Source: Beduini massiliensis (GTDB lineage Bacteria; Bacillota_I; Bacilli_A; Erysipelotrichales; Coprobacillaceae). From it: a stretch of DNA of 64,000 nt. The notes beneath the pieces are model-generated. The model was not told where the DNA came from and did not search any database. It saw only the letters and a list, made by a program, of their open reading frames with translations. Below are positions 55,037 to 63,135 of this stretch, piece by piece (the stretch's first letter is position 1; every line of letters starts with the position of its first letter). The stretch covers positions 434,001 to 498,000 of the forward strand of contig NZ_CDPP01000006.1 in assembly GCF_000829905.1 (NCBI RefSeq). The letters run 5' to 3'. Both the position numbers and the translations under genes were made by a program.

Positions 55037-55741
55037 TTACTTTAAATTTTTCAGATGAACCGCTTGGACATGGGGATCATCAAAATACATACTTTCGCCT
55101 TTTTCAATCCGCTCTAAATAGGTAATCATATATTGGATGTCCGCTCTTGTCAGATGCAGAGTATGTCCGCCATAGAACCGTTCGATTGGCAGCTGCAAAT
55201 ATTTCTGTAAAGTATCTTTATAAATGACTAGGTTTTGTCTTTCTAATTGTATGATCGGTTTTTCTAAATTATCTCCGGCAAACAACCATTGATGTACATG
55301 ATCATAAACACTGATGCTGTCTTTACTATGTCCGGGGGTATATATTAATTCTATCTTCGCTTCTTTAAAAAAGTACCGCTCCTTAATTAAATGGCGAGGA
55401 TAAATCCTCTCTGTCTTCCCTTTTAAATAGTGTTTATTTTTTAAATAGTCTTCTTTACCATGTCTCATAATGGCGTCTTTACATAAAAAATGTGCATAGA
55501 TATCCTCTGCATTAAAAGCCGCATTCCCCCAAATATGGTCAAAATGATAATGGGTATTAATGACACAATACCGATAAGCAGGATACATCTTCTTAATTTC
55601 TTCCATATAATCACTGCCACAAAACGTATCGATAATAAAAAGTGTTTCCCCTCTGATAATCAGATAGACATAGGTGAGATAGGGAGTGAGTTCCTCATAT
55701 TCTAAAGCATAGACATCGTTAGCGAGTTGAATTTTATTCAT
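55037..55741 (-). CDS. Metallo-beta-lactamase-fold hydrolase
   Basis: A 234-residue MBL-fold enzyme with the zinc motif NTHYHFDHIWGN (H-x-H-x-D-H), TPGHSKDS (third His), and FAGDNLEKP with the bridging Asp. A last conserved GGHTLHLTR is near the end. Members hydrolyse thioesters, lactones or phosphodiesters; the substrate is not evident. AAAAGGAGAATACT precedes the ATG. Confidence 0.87.
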   Translation of the reverse strand: MNKIQLANDVYALEYEELTPYLTYVYLIIRGETLFIIDTFCGSDYMEEIKKMYPAYRYCVINTHYHFDHIWGNAAFNAEDIYAHFLCKDAIMRHGKEDYLKNKHYLKGKTERIYPRHLIKERYFFKEAKIELIYTPGHSKDSISVYDHVHQWLFAGDNLEKPIIQLERQNLVIYKDTLQKYLQLPIERFYGGHTLHLTRADIQYMITYLERIEKGESMYFDDPHVQAVHLKNLK

Positions 55742-55828
55742 AGTATTCTCCTTTTCTCTATTCTATCAAATTAAGATAAAGATGTCATATTTTCTTTATG
55801 GGGCATATATTTAATATGAGGTGAAAAA

Positions 55829-56221
55829 ATGAATAACGATTTGTCCTTTATAAAAGAAGCGATCATTGATGAATACAAAGCGATTCAAACTTATCATACT
55901 CTAATCAATGCTTCGAATATTCCTGAATTAAAACAATTATTTACACAATTGGAAAGTGATGAACAGCGTCATGTCAATTTATTGGAATCGATGTACTATG
56001 AAATAACCGGTGAAAGCTATCACCCCAATATTGCACCGATGGACCCTAACAAGCACGCTGAAGAATTGATCGATAACAGCATTCAGGCTGAGATCGATGA
56101 TGTTGCCAGCTACAACAAAGCCGCCAACACGACTAAAAACAAACGTTTCAGAAAGATCTATCGGCAGATTGCCGGTGACGAAAACGTTCATGCCTTACGT
56201 TTACTTAACTTGCAGAAATAG
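55829..56221 (+). CDS. Small ferritin-like/rubrerythrin-like diiron protein
   Basis: A 130-residue four-helix bundle. The diiron ligands are present as EYKAIQTYH, E-SDEQRHV, EIDDVASYN and DENVHAL. There is no rubredoxin domain. It may reduce peroxide or store iron. AGGTGAAAAA precedes the ATG. Single gene with its own terminator. Confidence 0.8.
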   Translation: MNNDLSFIKEAIIDEYKAIQTYHTLINASNIPELKQLFTQLESDEQRHVNLLESMYYEITGESYHPNIAPMDPNKHAEELIDNSIQAEIDDVASYNKAANTTKNKRFRKIYRQIAGDENVHALRLLNLQK

Positions 56222-56222
56222 G

Positions 56223-56257
56223 AACTTAAGCCTAAACAGGTTTAAGTTTTTTTGTTT
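56223..56257 (+). terminator. Terminator of the ferritin-like gene
   Basis: AACTTAAGCCT-AAAC-AGGTTTAAGTT hairpin followed by seven T. Confidence 0.85.
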
Positions 56258-56325
56258 TTTGCCTCAATTCTTTGGCAAAAATATAACATTTAAGAAGCTT
56301 CTTTCTATATTAAAATAAGAGTAGA

Positions 56326-56398
56326 AACGACCCTTTCAAATTCTGATATTTTACGGTAAATTAACCGGAAAAATGCTATAATTTGTAGCAAGGTCGTT
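56326..56398 (+). promoter_or_regulatory. Promoter region of the chbG/PTS operon with nested dyads
   Basis: TATAAT at 56377-56382. CGGTAAATTAACCG (56354-56367), palindromic at 12 of 14 bases, covers the -35 area. An outer dyad AACGACC (56326-56332) and GGTCGTT (56392-56398) brackets the promoter. The layout suggests a repressor or activator binding site, possibly for the PRD regulator encoded downstream. Confidence 0.45.
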
Positions 56399-56416
56399 CA
56401 TCAAGGAGGAAAAAAT

Positions 56417-57199
56417 ATGGTAAGAATTATTTTAAACGCTGATGATATCGGCTACAGTGAAGCAGTAACGTTAGGTATTATTAAAAGCTATCAAGATGGC
56501 ATCATACGCTCTACAACGATGATGAGCAATATGCCTGCCGCTCCCTTTGCAGCTCAATTATTAAAGGAAAATCCCGGTCTTTATTGCGGACAGCATTCCA
56601 ATATTGTGATTGGAACTCCGGTCAGTGATCCTAAGGATATCCCTTCATTAGTCGATGAAGAAGGACATTTCAATGTGAAATCACGCTTAAAGCAAGGATT
56701 AAAACTGGATGTTGAGGATATTAAACGAGAAGTACGAGCACAAGCCGAACGCTTTAAGGAGCTGATGGGACATTATCCTACCCATATCGAAGGTCATGCT
56801 GTTTTTGATCCGGGATTATCTGTTGCAATCAGAGAAGTTGCTACCGAGCTCCAAGTACACTATACCGATAATATTCATTATATCGAAGATGGGAAAATGG
56901 TGCAGATTCGTGACACACACCATTCCGGTTGGGAAGTACCGGTCATGCCAAAAGTCGGTTATTATCAAGATACAGTATCTTTAGATTACTGGTTAAACGA
57001 TCAAGCTGATCTATTAAGTGAAGATCTTGTCGAAATTCATTCTCATCCGGGCTACATCGACCAAGAATTATTAGATTGGTCCTTTTATAATATAACCCGT
57101 GCAAAAGAAGTGCAGATTGCCTGTAATCCTGCCTTAAAAAATTGGGCAGAAGAAAATGATGTTCATTTTATAAGTTTTAACGATATCAAGAAAAAATAA
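56417..57199 (+). CDS. ChbG/YdjC carbohydrate deacetylase, copy 4
   Basis: A 260-residue ChbG, more distant from copies 1-3: NADDIGYSEAVTLG, TH-IEGHAVF in place of DSHH, and GLYCGQHSNIVIGTPVSDP. The metal ligands D and H remain in position although the His spacing differs. It begins a PTS operon with a PRD regulator and two EIIC-containing proteins, so its substrate is an N-acetylated disaccharide taken up by that PTS. AAGGAGGAAAAAAT precedes the ATG. Confidence 0.88.
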   Translation: MVRIILNADDIGYSEAVTLGIIKSYQDGIIRSTTMMSNMPAAPFAAQLLKENPGLYCGQHSNIVIGTPVSDPKDIPSLVDEEGHFNVKSRLKQGLKLDVEDIKREVRAQAERFKELMGHYPTHIEGHAVFDPGLSVAIREVATELQVHYTDNIHYIEDGKMVQIRDTHHSGWEVPVMPKVGYYQDTVSLDYWLNDQADLLSEDLVEIHSHPGYIDQELLDWSFYNITRAKEVQIACNPALKNWAEENDVHFISFNDIKKK

Positions 57200-57216
57200 A
57201 GAAGTGGGGATGCAAA

Positions 57217-59193
57217 ATGGATAGACGTTTTATTCAATTATTCAAAATATTAGCTAAAAAATCAGATTACATTAAATCTGAAGATTTGTGTGTACAGCTG
57301 GAAATACGACCTCGTACCTTACGTGAAGATATTCGTAAATATAAAGATACGATTGAGAAAAAAGCAGGAGCAAAGATCGAATCTAAACCCAATGCCGGTT
57401 ACTATCTTCATGTCTTAAATGAAGATTTATACAATCAGTTTGTGAAATCGTTATTACAGGAAGAATCTTCGAATCAATATTTGATTCCCGTTCACCAAGA
57501 AGAAAGAATCAATTATATTATTCGTTACTTTTTAGCGCACACGAACTACGTTAAAATCGCGGATTTGGCAGATGAAATCTATGTCAGCCGCAGTACCTTA
57601 AATGCTGATATTAAAGAAGTGAAAGAACGTTTATCCTATTTTCATCTGGAACTGGCAGGGAAAGCGGGTTACGGTTTGAAGATAAAAGGAAAAGAAAAAG
57701 ATATCCGTTCATGTATCTCTCAATATTTCTATCACTTTGATGATTACGATCAGCATTATATCCAAGGGATTGATGTAAGCAGTGAATATATTGATCAGGA
57801 TGCCTTTGAATTTATAAAAAAAGTACTCTATGAAGCAATATTAAAACATGAGTTTAAACTCACAGATTTTGGTTTTCAGAATTTATCTATCCACATTTTA
57901 ATTGCCATCAATCGTATCATGGGAAAAACTTATGTTGATGAATTTTTTCATCAAACACAGCAGTTTCAAGATCGTCCGGAAATGATCATCGCCAATGAGA
58001 TTGCCGTAGAATTAAATAATTATTTTGGAATTACGATCCCTTCGAGTGAAATTCATTACATTGCGATTCACCTAATGGGAAAACAGGCATTAAAAATGAA
58101 TAATGCCAATATTGTTATGGAACAAACAACAATGGATCTGATTGATGCCATTTTAGAAGAAACAAAACAGGTATTTCATATCGATTTGACTTCTGATCTG
58201 GAACTCTATTCAATGATTGCCGTTCATATTCAGCCAATGCTCAATCGTCTGCATTATGGGCTTAAGATCACCAACCCTTTAACAGAACAAATCAAAAAAG
58301 ATAATCCGATAGCATTTGAAATCGCCATCTTAGCCGGAAAAGTGGTTTCTAAGCAAATCAATGCCACCGTCGATGAAAGTGAGTTAGGTTATTTAGCTTT
58401 ACATTTTGCGTTAGCTTTGGAAAGACTGAACAAACCGGAACAAAAGAATATTATCATTGTCTGTGCAAGTGGTGCCGGCAGTTCTCAGATTTTACTCTAT
58501 AAAGTCAAATCGAAGTTTAAAGACTATCTGAATAAAGTGCTGGTCACACAGGCTTACGAATTATCCCATATCGATCAAAGTCAATATGATTTTATTCTAT
58601 CAACGATTCCGCTTCCATTTAAAACAGATATTCCTGTTATTCAAGTGCAATATTTCCTCGGCAATGAGGATATCGAAAATCTTGAAAAGATTTTAATTAA
58701 AAACAATGAAGATTATGATTTTATTCGCCGTTGTTTTAGACCGGAATATTTCTTTACTCATGTTGATGTGAAAGATAAACAGGAGGCGATTACCTTTTTA
58801 TGTGAAAAGATCAAAGAACAACGTCCGCTTCCCTCAAACTTTTATCAGTTAGTCATGGAAAGAGAAGCCGTGTCCCCTACTGAATTCGGAAATAAGATTG
58901 CTTTGCCACATCCTATTAAAACGGTAATGGATGAAACATTTGTCGCTGTAGCGATCTTAGATAAGCCGATTCGTTGGGAAAAACAAATGGTCAAATTTGT
59001 ATTTTTACTCTGTATTAAATCCAATTCAGATGAAGCGTTGACTGTTTTTAATGAAGTATTGTCAAGTTTAGTCTTAAATCGAGAACGTATGGCAGAACTG
59101 GAAAGACATCCTGATTATTCCACTTTACAAAACTATATTCATTCTTTAAGCAAAGAAAAGGAAGAACTGCTGACTGACAGCATCTTCCAATAA
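57217..59193 (+). CDS. PRD-containing PTS transcriptional regulator (LicR/MtlR type)
   Basis: A 658-residue multidomain activator. Two N-terminal HTH units (about 1-65 and 100-150), PRD1 and PRD2 (about 190-405) with phosphorylatable histidines in SIHILI, YIAIHLM, VHIQPM and LALHFAL. An EIIB-like domain has the active Cys at about residue 416 (VCASGAGSSQ). A C-terminal EIIA-like domain carries H565 (IALPHPIK). It should respond to phosphorylation by HPr and by the cognate PTS and control this operon. The gene order puts it directly before the EIIBC gene, with three bases between. Confidence 0.93.
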   Translation: MDRRFIQLFKILAKKSDYIKSEDLCVQLEIRPRTLREDIRKYKDTIEKKAGAKIESKPNAGYYLHVLNEDLYNQFVKSLLQEESSNQYLIPVHQEERINYIIRYFLAHTNYVKIADLADEIYVSRSTLNADIKEVKERLSYFHLELAGKAGYGLKIKGKEKDIRSCISQYFYHFDDYDQHYIQGIDVSSEYIDQDAFEFIKKVLYEAILKHEFKLTDFGFQNLSIHILIAINRIMGKTYVDEFFHQTQQFQDRPEMIIANEIAVELNNYFGITIPSSEIHYIAIHLMGKQALKMNNANIVMEQTTMDLIDAILEETKQVFHIDLTSDLELYSMIAVHIQPMLNRLHYGLKITNPLTEQIKKDNPIAFEIAILAGKVVSKQINATVDESELGYLALHFALALERLNKPEQKNIIIVCASGAGSSQILLYKVKSKFKDYLNKVLVTQAYELSHIDQSQYDFILSTIPLPFKTDIPVIQVQYFLGNEDIENLEKILIKNNEDYDFIRRCFRPEYFFTHVDVKDKQEAITFLCEKIKEQRPLPSNFYQLVMEREAVSPTEFGNKIALPHPIKTVMDETFVAVAILDKPIRWEKQMVKFVFLLCIKSNSDEALTVFNEVLSSLVLNRERMAELERHPDYSTLQNYIHSLSKEKEELLTDSIFQ

Positions 59194-59196
59194 CCT

Positions 59197-60795
59197 ATGA
59201 AACTATTAGTTTGCTGTGCTTCAGGAATGTCAAGCAGTTTATTAGTTCAAAAAATGCGTGATGAAGTGAAAAAACAACAGTTAAACGGAATTAAAATCGG
59301 CTCATGTTCAAAGGATCAATTAAGAAAATATATTGATGAAGCAGATGTGGTGTTGATTGCCCCACAGCTTCACTTCTTTGAACAGCAGATTCATGATCTG
59401 GCAGTTGACCATGACACTCGTGTAATCAACATTTCAATGGATGATTATGGTGCGTTAAACGTCGAAAATATCATAAACAGTGCCCTGAATGATGGAAATC
59501 TTCATTCTGAACCCATCATTGAAGAAGAAATCGAACTCACCAAGATTGAGTCCTTGCAAGCAAAACTTTATCCCTTGGCAAAAAGGGTGGCGGCCAATCG
59601 TTCTTTAAATTCCATCAGCCGTGCTTTTATTACGACCATGCCGGTTACGGTTATCGGTTCCATGCTGACGTTGATTAAGAATCTGCCTGTTGCAGGTTAT
59701 ACGAATTGGCTGACCATGTCAGGATTAAGTTCCATATTAGATTTAGGCAGCAGTGCCTCTATAGATATTATCTCTTTATATACGGTCTTTTTTATCAGTT
59801 ATCATTTAGTGGTATCGTATGACCTCTCCGGTCATGGCGCCGGGCTTATTTCTTTAGCTTGCTTCTTTTTGATCACAGGTCGCAGTGACAACGGGTACTC
59901 AACACGATTCTTAGGTGCTAACGGACTTTTTGCGGCAATCTTTATCGGTTTGCTGTGTGGGTATTTATATGTTTTTATCATAAAGAGAAACTGGAAAATA
60001 AAATTGCCTTCAAATATCCCTCATCAAGTTCTGAGTTCTTTTGAAGCCATCATTCCTTCCTTTATCATTATCTCTGTGTGTTTAAGCATAACCGCCTTAA
60101 TGAAGCTGACTATTTATCATGATTTGCATTCTATGATTTACTCAACGATACAATCCAATTTGATGAAGTTCATGGGAAATAATCTGTTCTCCTTTATCTT
60201 CTTTCAGTTTGTGACCAATATTCTTTGGTTCTTTGGACTTCATGGCGGGAATATCGTTGGTGCTGTGACAAACCCAATTTATACCCCACTGTCCTTAGAA
60301 AATCTAGCTGCCTTTCAAGCCGGAGACCCCATGCCCAATATTATTAACGGGCAGTTCGGTAAATTATTTATTCATGGTGGAGTGGGATCGATGCTGAGTT
60401 TATCTATTCTTATGCTTTTATTTGCGAAGTCACAAAAATATAAAGCGTTTGGGAAGCTATCTTTTCCAACCTGTCTGTTTTTCATTAATGAACCTTTACT
60501 TTTCGGAGTCCCGATTGTTTTAAATCCAATCTTCCTGATTCCACTATTGATGGTTACACCGATTCTATCTGTGATGACTTATTTTGTCACCAAAATCGGT
60601 TTGATTCCCATCGCTACCGGAGCTCAAGTCCCCTGGACCACACCACCGATTTTATATGGTTTCCTGCAAGGCAGCTGGCGGTTAGCTTTATGGGAAGTCA
60701 TTACCATTGTATTGGCCTCGTTTCTTTGGTATCCGTTTTTTGCCATGGCAGATAAGCAAGCTTTTGAGGAAGAAAACAATCCTTGCCACAATTAA
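59197..60795 (+). CDS. PTS EIIB-EIIC fusion, lactose/cellobiose family
   Basis: A 532-residue fusion. EIIB (about 1-100) has the phosphocysteine loop VCCASGMSSS (C7) of the lactose/cellobiose class; EIIC (about 115-525) is CelB-like with GLHGGN, PIYTPLSLEN and VPWTTPP. The two parts occur separately in most systems. No separate EIIA gene is in the operon; the regulator's own EIIA domain or an EIIA elsewhere must serve. The EIIC half is closely like the next gene. The ATG has only CAATAACCT upstream, so translation may depend on coupling to the preceding gene. Confidence 0.92.
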   Translation: MKLLVCCASGMSSSLLVQKMRDEVKKQQLNGIKIGSCSKDQLRKYIDEADVVLIAPQLHFFEQQIHDLAVDHDTRVINISMDDYGALNVENIINSALNDGNLHSEPIIEEEIELTKIESLQAKLYPLAKRVAANRSLNSISRAFITTMPVTVIGSMLTLIKNLPVAGYTNWLTMSGLSSILDLGSSASIDIISLYTVFFISYHLVVSYDLSGHGAGLISLACFFLITGRSDNGYSTRFLGANGLFAAIFIGLLCGYLYVFIIKRNWKIKLPSNIPHQVLSSFEAIIPSFIIISVCLSITALMKLTIYHDLHSMIYSTIQSNLMKFMGNNLFSFIFFQFVTNILWFFGLHGGNIVGAVTNPIYTPLSLENLAAFQAGDPMPNIINGQFGKLFIHGGVGSMLSLSILMLLFAKSQKYKAFGKLSFPTCLFFINEPLLFGVPIVLNPIFLIPLLMVTPILSVMTYFVTKIGLIPIATGAQVPWTTPPILYGFLQGSWRLALWEVITIVLASFLWYPFFAMADKQAFEEENNPCHN

Positions 60796-60853
60796 TTGGC
60801 AATAAGACAAATTTATTAATCCTTGACGCTATTCTATAATGTAAGTGTAGGAA

Positions 60854-60867
60854 GTGAAGCGCTTACA
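60854..60867 (+). promoter_or_regulatory. cre-like CcpA site upstream of the second EIIC
   Basis: TGTAAGCGCTTCAC on the minus strand agrees with the Bacillus cre consensus TGWAANCGNTNWCA at eleven or twelve positions and is near-palindromic. It lies after a TATAAT at about 60834, so CcpA would act as a roadblock. The EIIC gene after it can be expressed separately. Confidence 0.55.
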
Positions 60868-60908
60868 GGTTAAGCAAATGGGAGAAATTAAAAAAAGGAG
60901 GAATACAT

Positions 60909-62174
60909 ATGGATAAATTAATGGGTGTACTAGAAGAAAAATTAGTACCAATTGCAGCCACGCTTGGACAAAACAAATATTTAAGAGCTATCAGTGGCGG
61001 ATTCATTGCAATCATGTCCGCTACCATCGTTGGATCATTATTCACATTGTTAAGTAACCTCCCTATCAAGGCTTATACAGACTGGCTTGCTTCATCAGGC
61101 TTCGGTAGTATCTTAGCACTACCTAGTCAAGCAACAATAGATTTAATCGCATTATATGCGGTATTCTTTATTGCTTATACATTAGCTAAAGAATTTGATG
61201 TAGATGGTGCCGGTGCCGGGTTATCAGCATTAGTATCATTCTTCTTAGTAACAGGACGTACAGAAGGGGCTTATGCTACTGCATATTTAGGAGCAAAGGG
61301 ATTATTCTGTGCTATGTTCGTCGCTTTGGCAGCTTCAAGGCTTTACATCTTTGTGGTAAAACGTGGTTGGGTTATCAAACTTCCTGACAGCGTACCGCCA
61401 AATGTTGCCAATTCATTCTCAGCATTGATCCCTACAGGTATCGTTGTCTCTATCTTCTTAGCGATTGCGGGATTAATGACATTAACAAGTTACCATGATT
61501 TACATACTGCCGTATTTACAATCATTCAATCAAACTTAATGCGTTTTATGGGAGATAACTTATTCTCATTTATCTTCTTCCAATTTATGACCAATATTCT
61601 TTGGTTCTTCGGGCTTCATGGTGGTAATATCGTTGGATCTATCACAAACCCAATCTATACGCCTTTGGCTTTGGAAAACTTTGCAGCATATCAAGCAGGT
61701 CAAACCCCTACTCACATCATTTCAGGATCATTAGGTCGCTGCTTTATCTCTGGTGGTGTAGGATCTATGTTCTCACTTGCAATCATCATGTGTTTATGGT
61801 CAAAGAGTTCACAGTTCAAAACTTTAGGAAAATTAGCTTTACCGACAACATTCTTCTTCATCAATGAACCGTTGATCTTCGGTATCCCTGTTGTATTGAA
61901 CCCACTGTTCTTTATTCCATTATTACTCATTACTCCAATCTTAGGTACATTAACTTACTTTGTAATGAAGATTGGTCTGGTACCAATTCCAAGTGGTGCT
62001 CAAATTCCTTGGACAACGCCACCTATCTTATATGGTATCTTACAAGGTAGCTGGAAAATCTCAGTTTGGGAAGCTTTCTCAATTTTGGCAGCTGGCTTAA
62101 TGTGGTTCCCATTCTTCAAAGTAGCAGATAATAAAGCTTACAAAGAAGAACAAGGACTTACAACTGCTGAATAA
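60909..62174 (+). CDS. PTS EIIC permease, lactose/cellobiose family
   Basis: A 421-residue, ten-helix CelB-type permease, strongly similar along its length to the EIIC half of the preceding fusion (for example YHDLHxxxxxxIQSNLMxFMGxNLFSFIF and QFxTNILWFFGLHGGNIVG). It lacks EIIB and so must borrow the fusion's EIIB or another. AAAAGGAGGAATACAT precedes the ATG. The gene has its own putative promoter and cre site. Most likely a duplicate specialised for another disaccharide. Confidence 0.93.
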   Translation: MDKLMGVLEEKLVPIAATLGQNKYLRAISGGFIAIMSATIVGSLFTLLSNLPIKAYTDWLASSGFGSILALPSQATIDLIALYAVFFIAYTLAKEFDVDGAGAGLSALVSFFLVTGRTEGAYATAYLGAKGLFCAMFVALAASRLYIFVVKRGWVIKLPDSVPPNVANSFSALIPTGIVVSIFLAIAGLMTLTSYHDLHTAVFTIIQSNLMRFMGDNLFSFIFFQFMTNILWFFGLHGGNIVGSITNPIYTPLALENFAAYQAGQTPTHIISGSLGRCFISGGVGSMFSLAIIMCLWSKSSQFKTLGKLALPTTFFFINEPLIFGIPVVLNPLFFIPLLLITPILGTLTYFVMKIGLVPIPSGAQIPWTTPPILYGILQGSWKISVWEAFSILAAGLMWFPFFKVADNKAYKEEQGLTTAE

Positions 62175-62190
62175 ATATAGACCTCCCCTT

Positions 62191-62206
62191 GACTATCTGG
62201 ATAGTC
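62191..62206. repeat. Short perfect inverted repeat
   Basis: GACTATC-TG-GATAGTC just after the EIIC stop and before its terminator; possibly part of a compound terminator or a binding site. Confidence 0.4.
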
Positions 62207-62208
62207 AT

Positions 62209-62240
62209 AAAAAGACACATCGTCCTGATGTGTCTTTTTG
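62209..62240 (+). terminator. Terminator of the PTS operon
   Basis: AAAAAGACACATC pairs with GATGTGTCTTTTT, then G and TTTC. Confidence 0.85.
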
Positions 62241-62447
62241 TTTCGTCTTCGCAAGTTTTAATAGTTAATGGTTTTGGTGTGTCCCCTTGGTATCACTAAA
62301 GCCGACAGCCTCATCTTAGTTCTGTTTTATTTTCATCAATTACAAGTGCAGCATTGACCTATCTATAAGCTTTGGTTAAAGCTAATAGATGCCTATCCTT
62401 TCATTGTATAGGATTGACTCCGGTTCTTTTTCATTACATCATTCAAC
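62241..62447. other. Intergenic stretch with a 12-bp-arm dyad, no gene seen
   Basis: No ORF with a ribosome site in either strand. The main feature is ATCTAT-a-AGCTTT-GGTT-AAAGCT-a-ATAGAT (62361-62390), a 12-bp dyad with one A/A mismatch and no T-run. Its origin is unknown. Confidence 0.4.
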
Positions 62448-62475
62448 AAAAAAGATTCCAAATGAATGGAATCTT
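62448..62475 (-). terminator. Terminator of the zinc-ribbon membrane gene
   Basis: Minus-strand AAGATTCCA pairs with TGGAATCTT and is followed by TTTTG. Confidence 0.75.
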
Positions 62476-62950
62476 ACATATAAAGCATCATCACGAATGT
62501 TCCCATGAATACGCCTGCTCCTAGTGAGAAAATCGATAAACCTAATCCTAATTTAGATAACCTTGGGTTTAAATGTACTCGATAACGATTGAAATATTGA
62601 ACGTTTAGGATTCTTGCCTTTCTGGCTGTAAAGTAGCCGGCAAAGCCAAATACCAAAACCAATACACTGTACCACCATTGGGTTTGAATTTCTAATCCGG
62701 CAGGCCACAAAACCAAGGCTGCTCCGATCAATCCAAAGATAAACGAATAGAGAACATAATTATTTTTCAACCCTTTTTCTTGAATGATTCTTTTTTCTTT
62801 CTCTAGTTGTTTCTGGCGAATTGCTTTTTGTTTTTCTTTCTGATGACTTTCTGCCTCCACCATTTGATTAAAATGATTAGGGGCTTTAGCTCCGCATTCA
62901 GGACAGAATTTAGCTTCTTTCATTTCTGTTCCGCACTTTTTACACTTCAT
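62474..62950 (-). CDS. Zinc-ribbon membrane protein
   Basis: A 158-residue protein: an N-terminal zinc ribbon (CKKCGTEM...CPECGAKA, residues 3-22), a charged coiled stretch (about 30-60) and three membrane helices (about 63-83, 90-108, 132-155). Function unknown; such proteins are common in Firmicutes next to regulators. GGGGAGATTCCA precedes the ATG. Confidence 0.75.
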   Translation of the reverse strand: MKCKKCGTEMKEAKFCPECGAKAPNHFNQMVEAESHQKEKQKAIRQKQLEKEKRIIQEKGLKNNYVLYSFIFGLIGAALVLWPAGLEIQTQWWYSVLVLVFGFAGYFTARKARILNVQYFNRYRVHLNPRLSKLGLGLSIFSLGAGVFMGTFVMMLYM

Positions 62951-63135
62951 TGGAATCTCCCCTTCCTCTACTTCTATTTTACTTGAATCTCCTTGTCTTG
63001 CCTATATATGGATATGCCAACAAATTGTGGCATAATTTAATCTTATTCTGAAATATAAATAATACAAGAAATATAAACATTTTGTCACAAATTTAGTATA
63101 TAATTAAACTATATAAAAGATATGAGGTGAAGAAA

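Noticed and set aside
60781-60805. TTGCCA/TGGCAA hairpin after the EIIBC gene as a terminator
   Set aside because: No T-run follows, so termination is unlikely.
62260-62330. 18-codon ORF (minus strand) and possible transposase remnants
   Set aside because: Too short, no ribosome site and no recognisable family motif.
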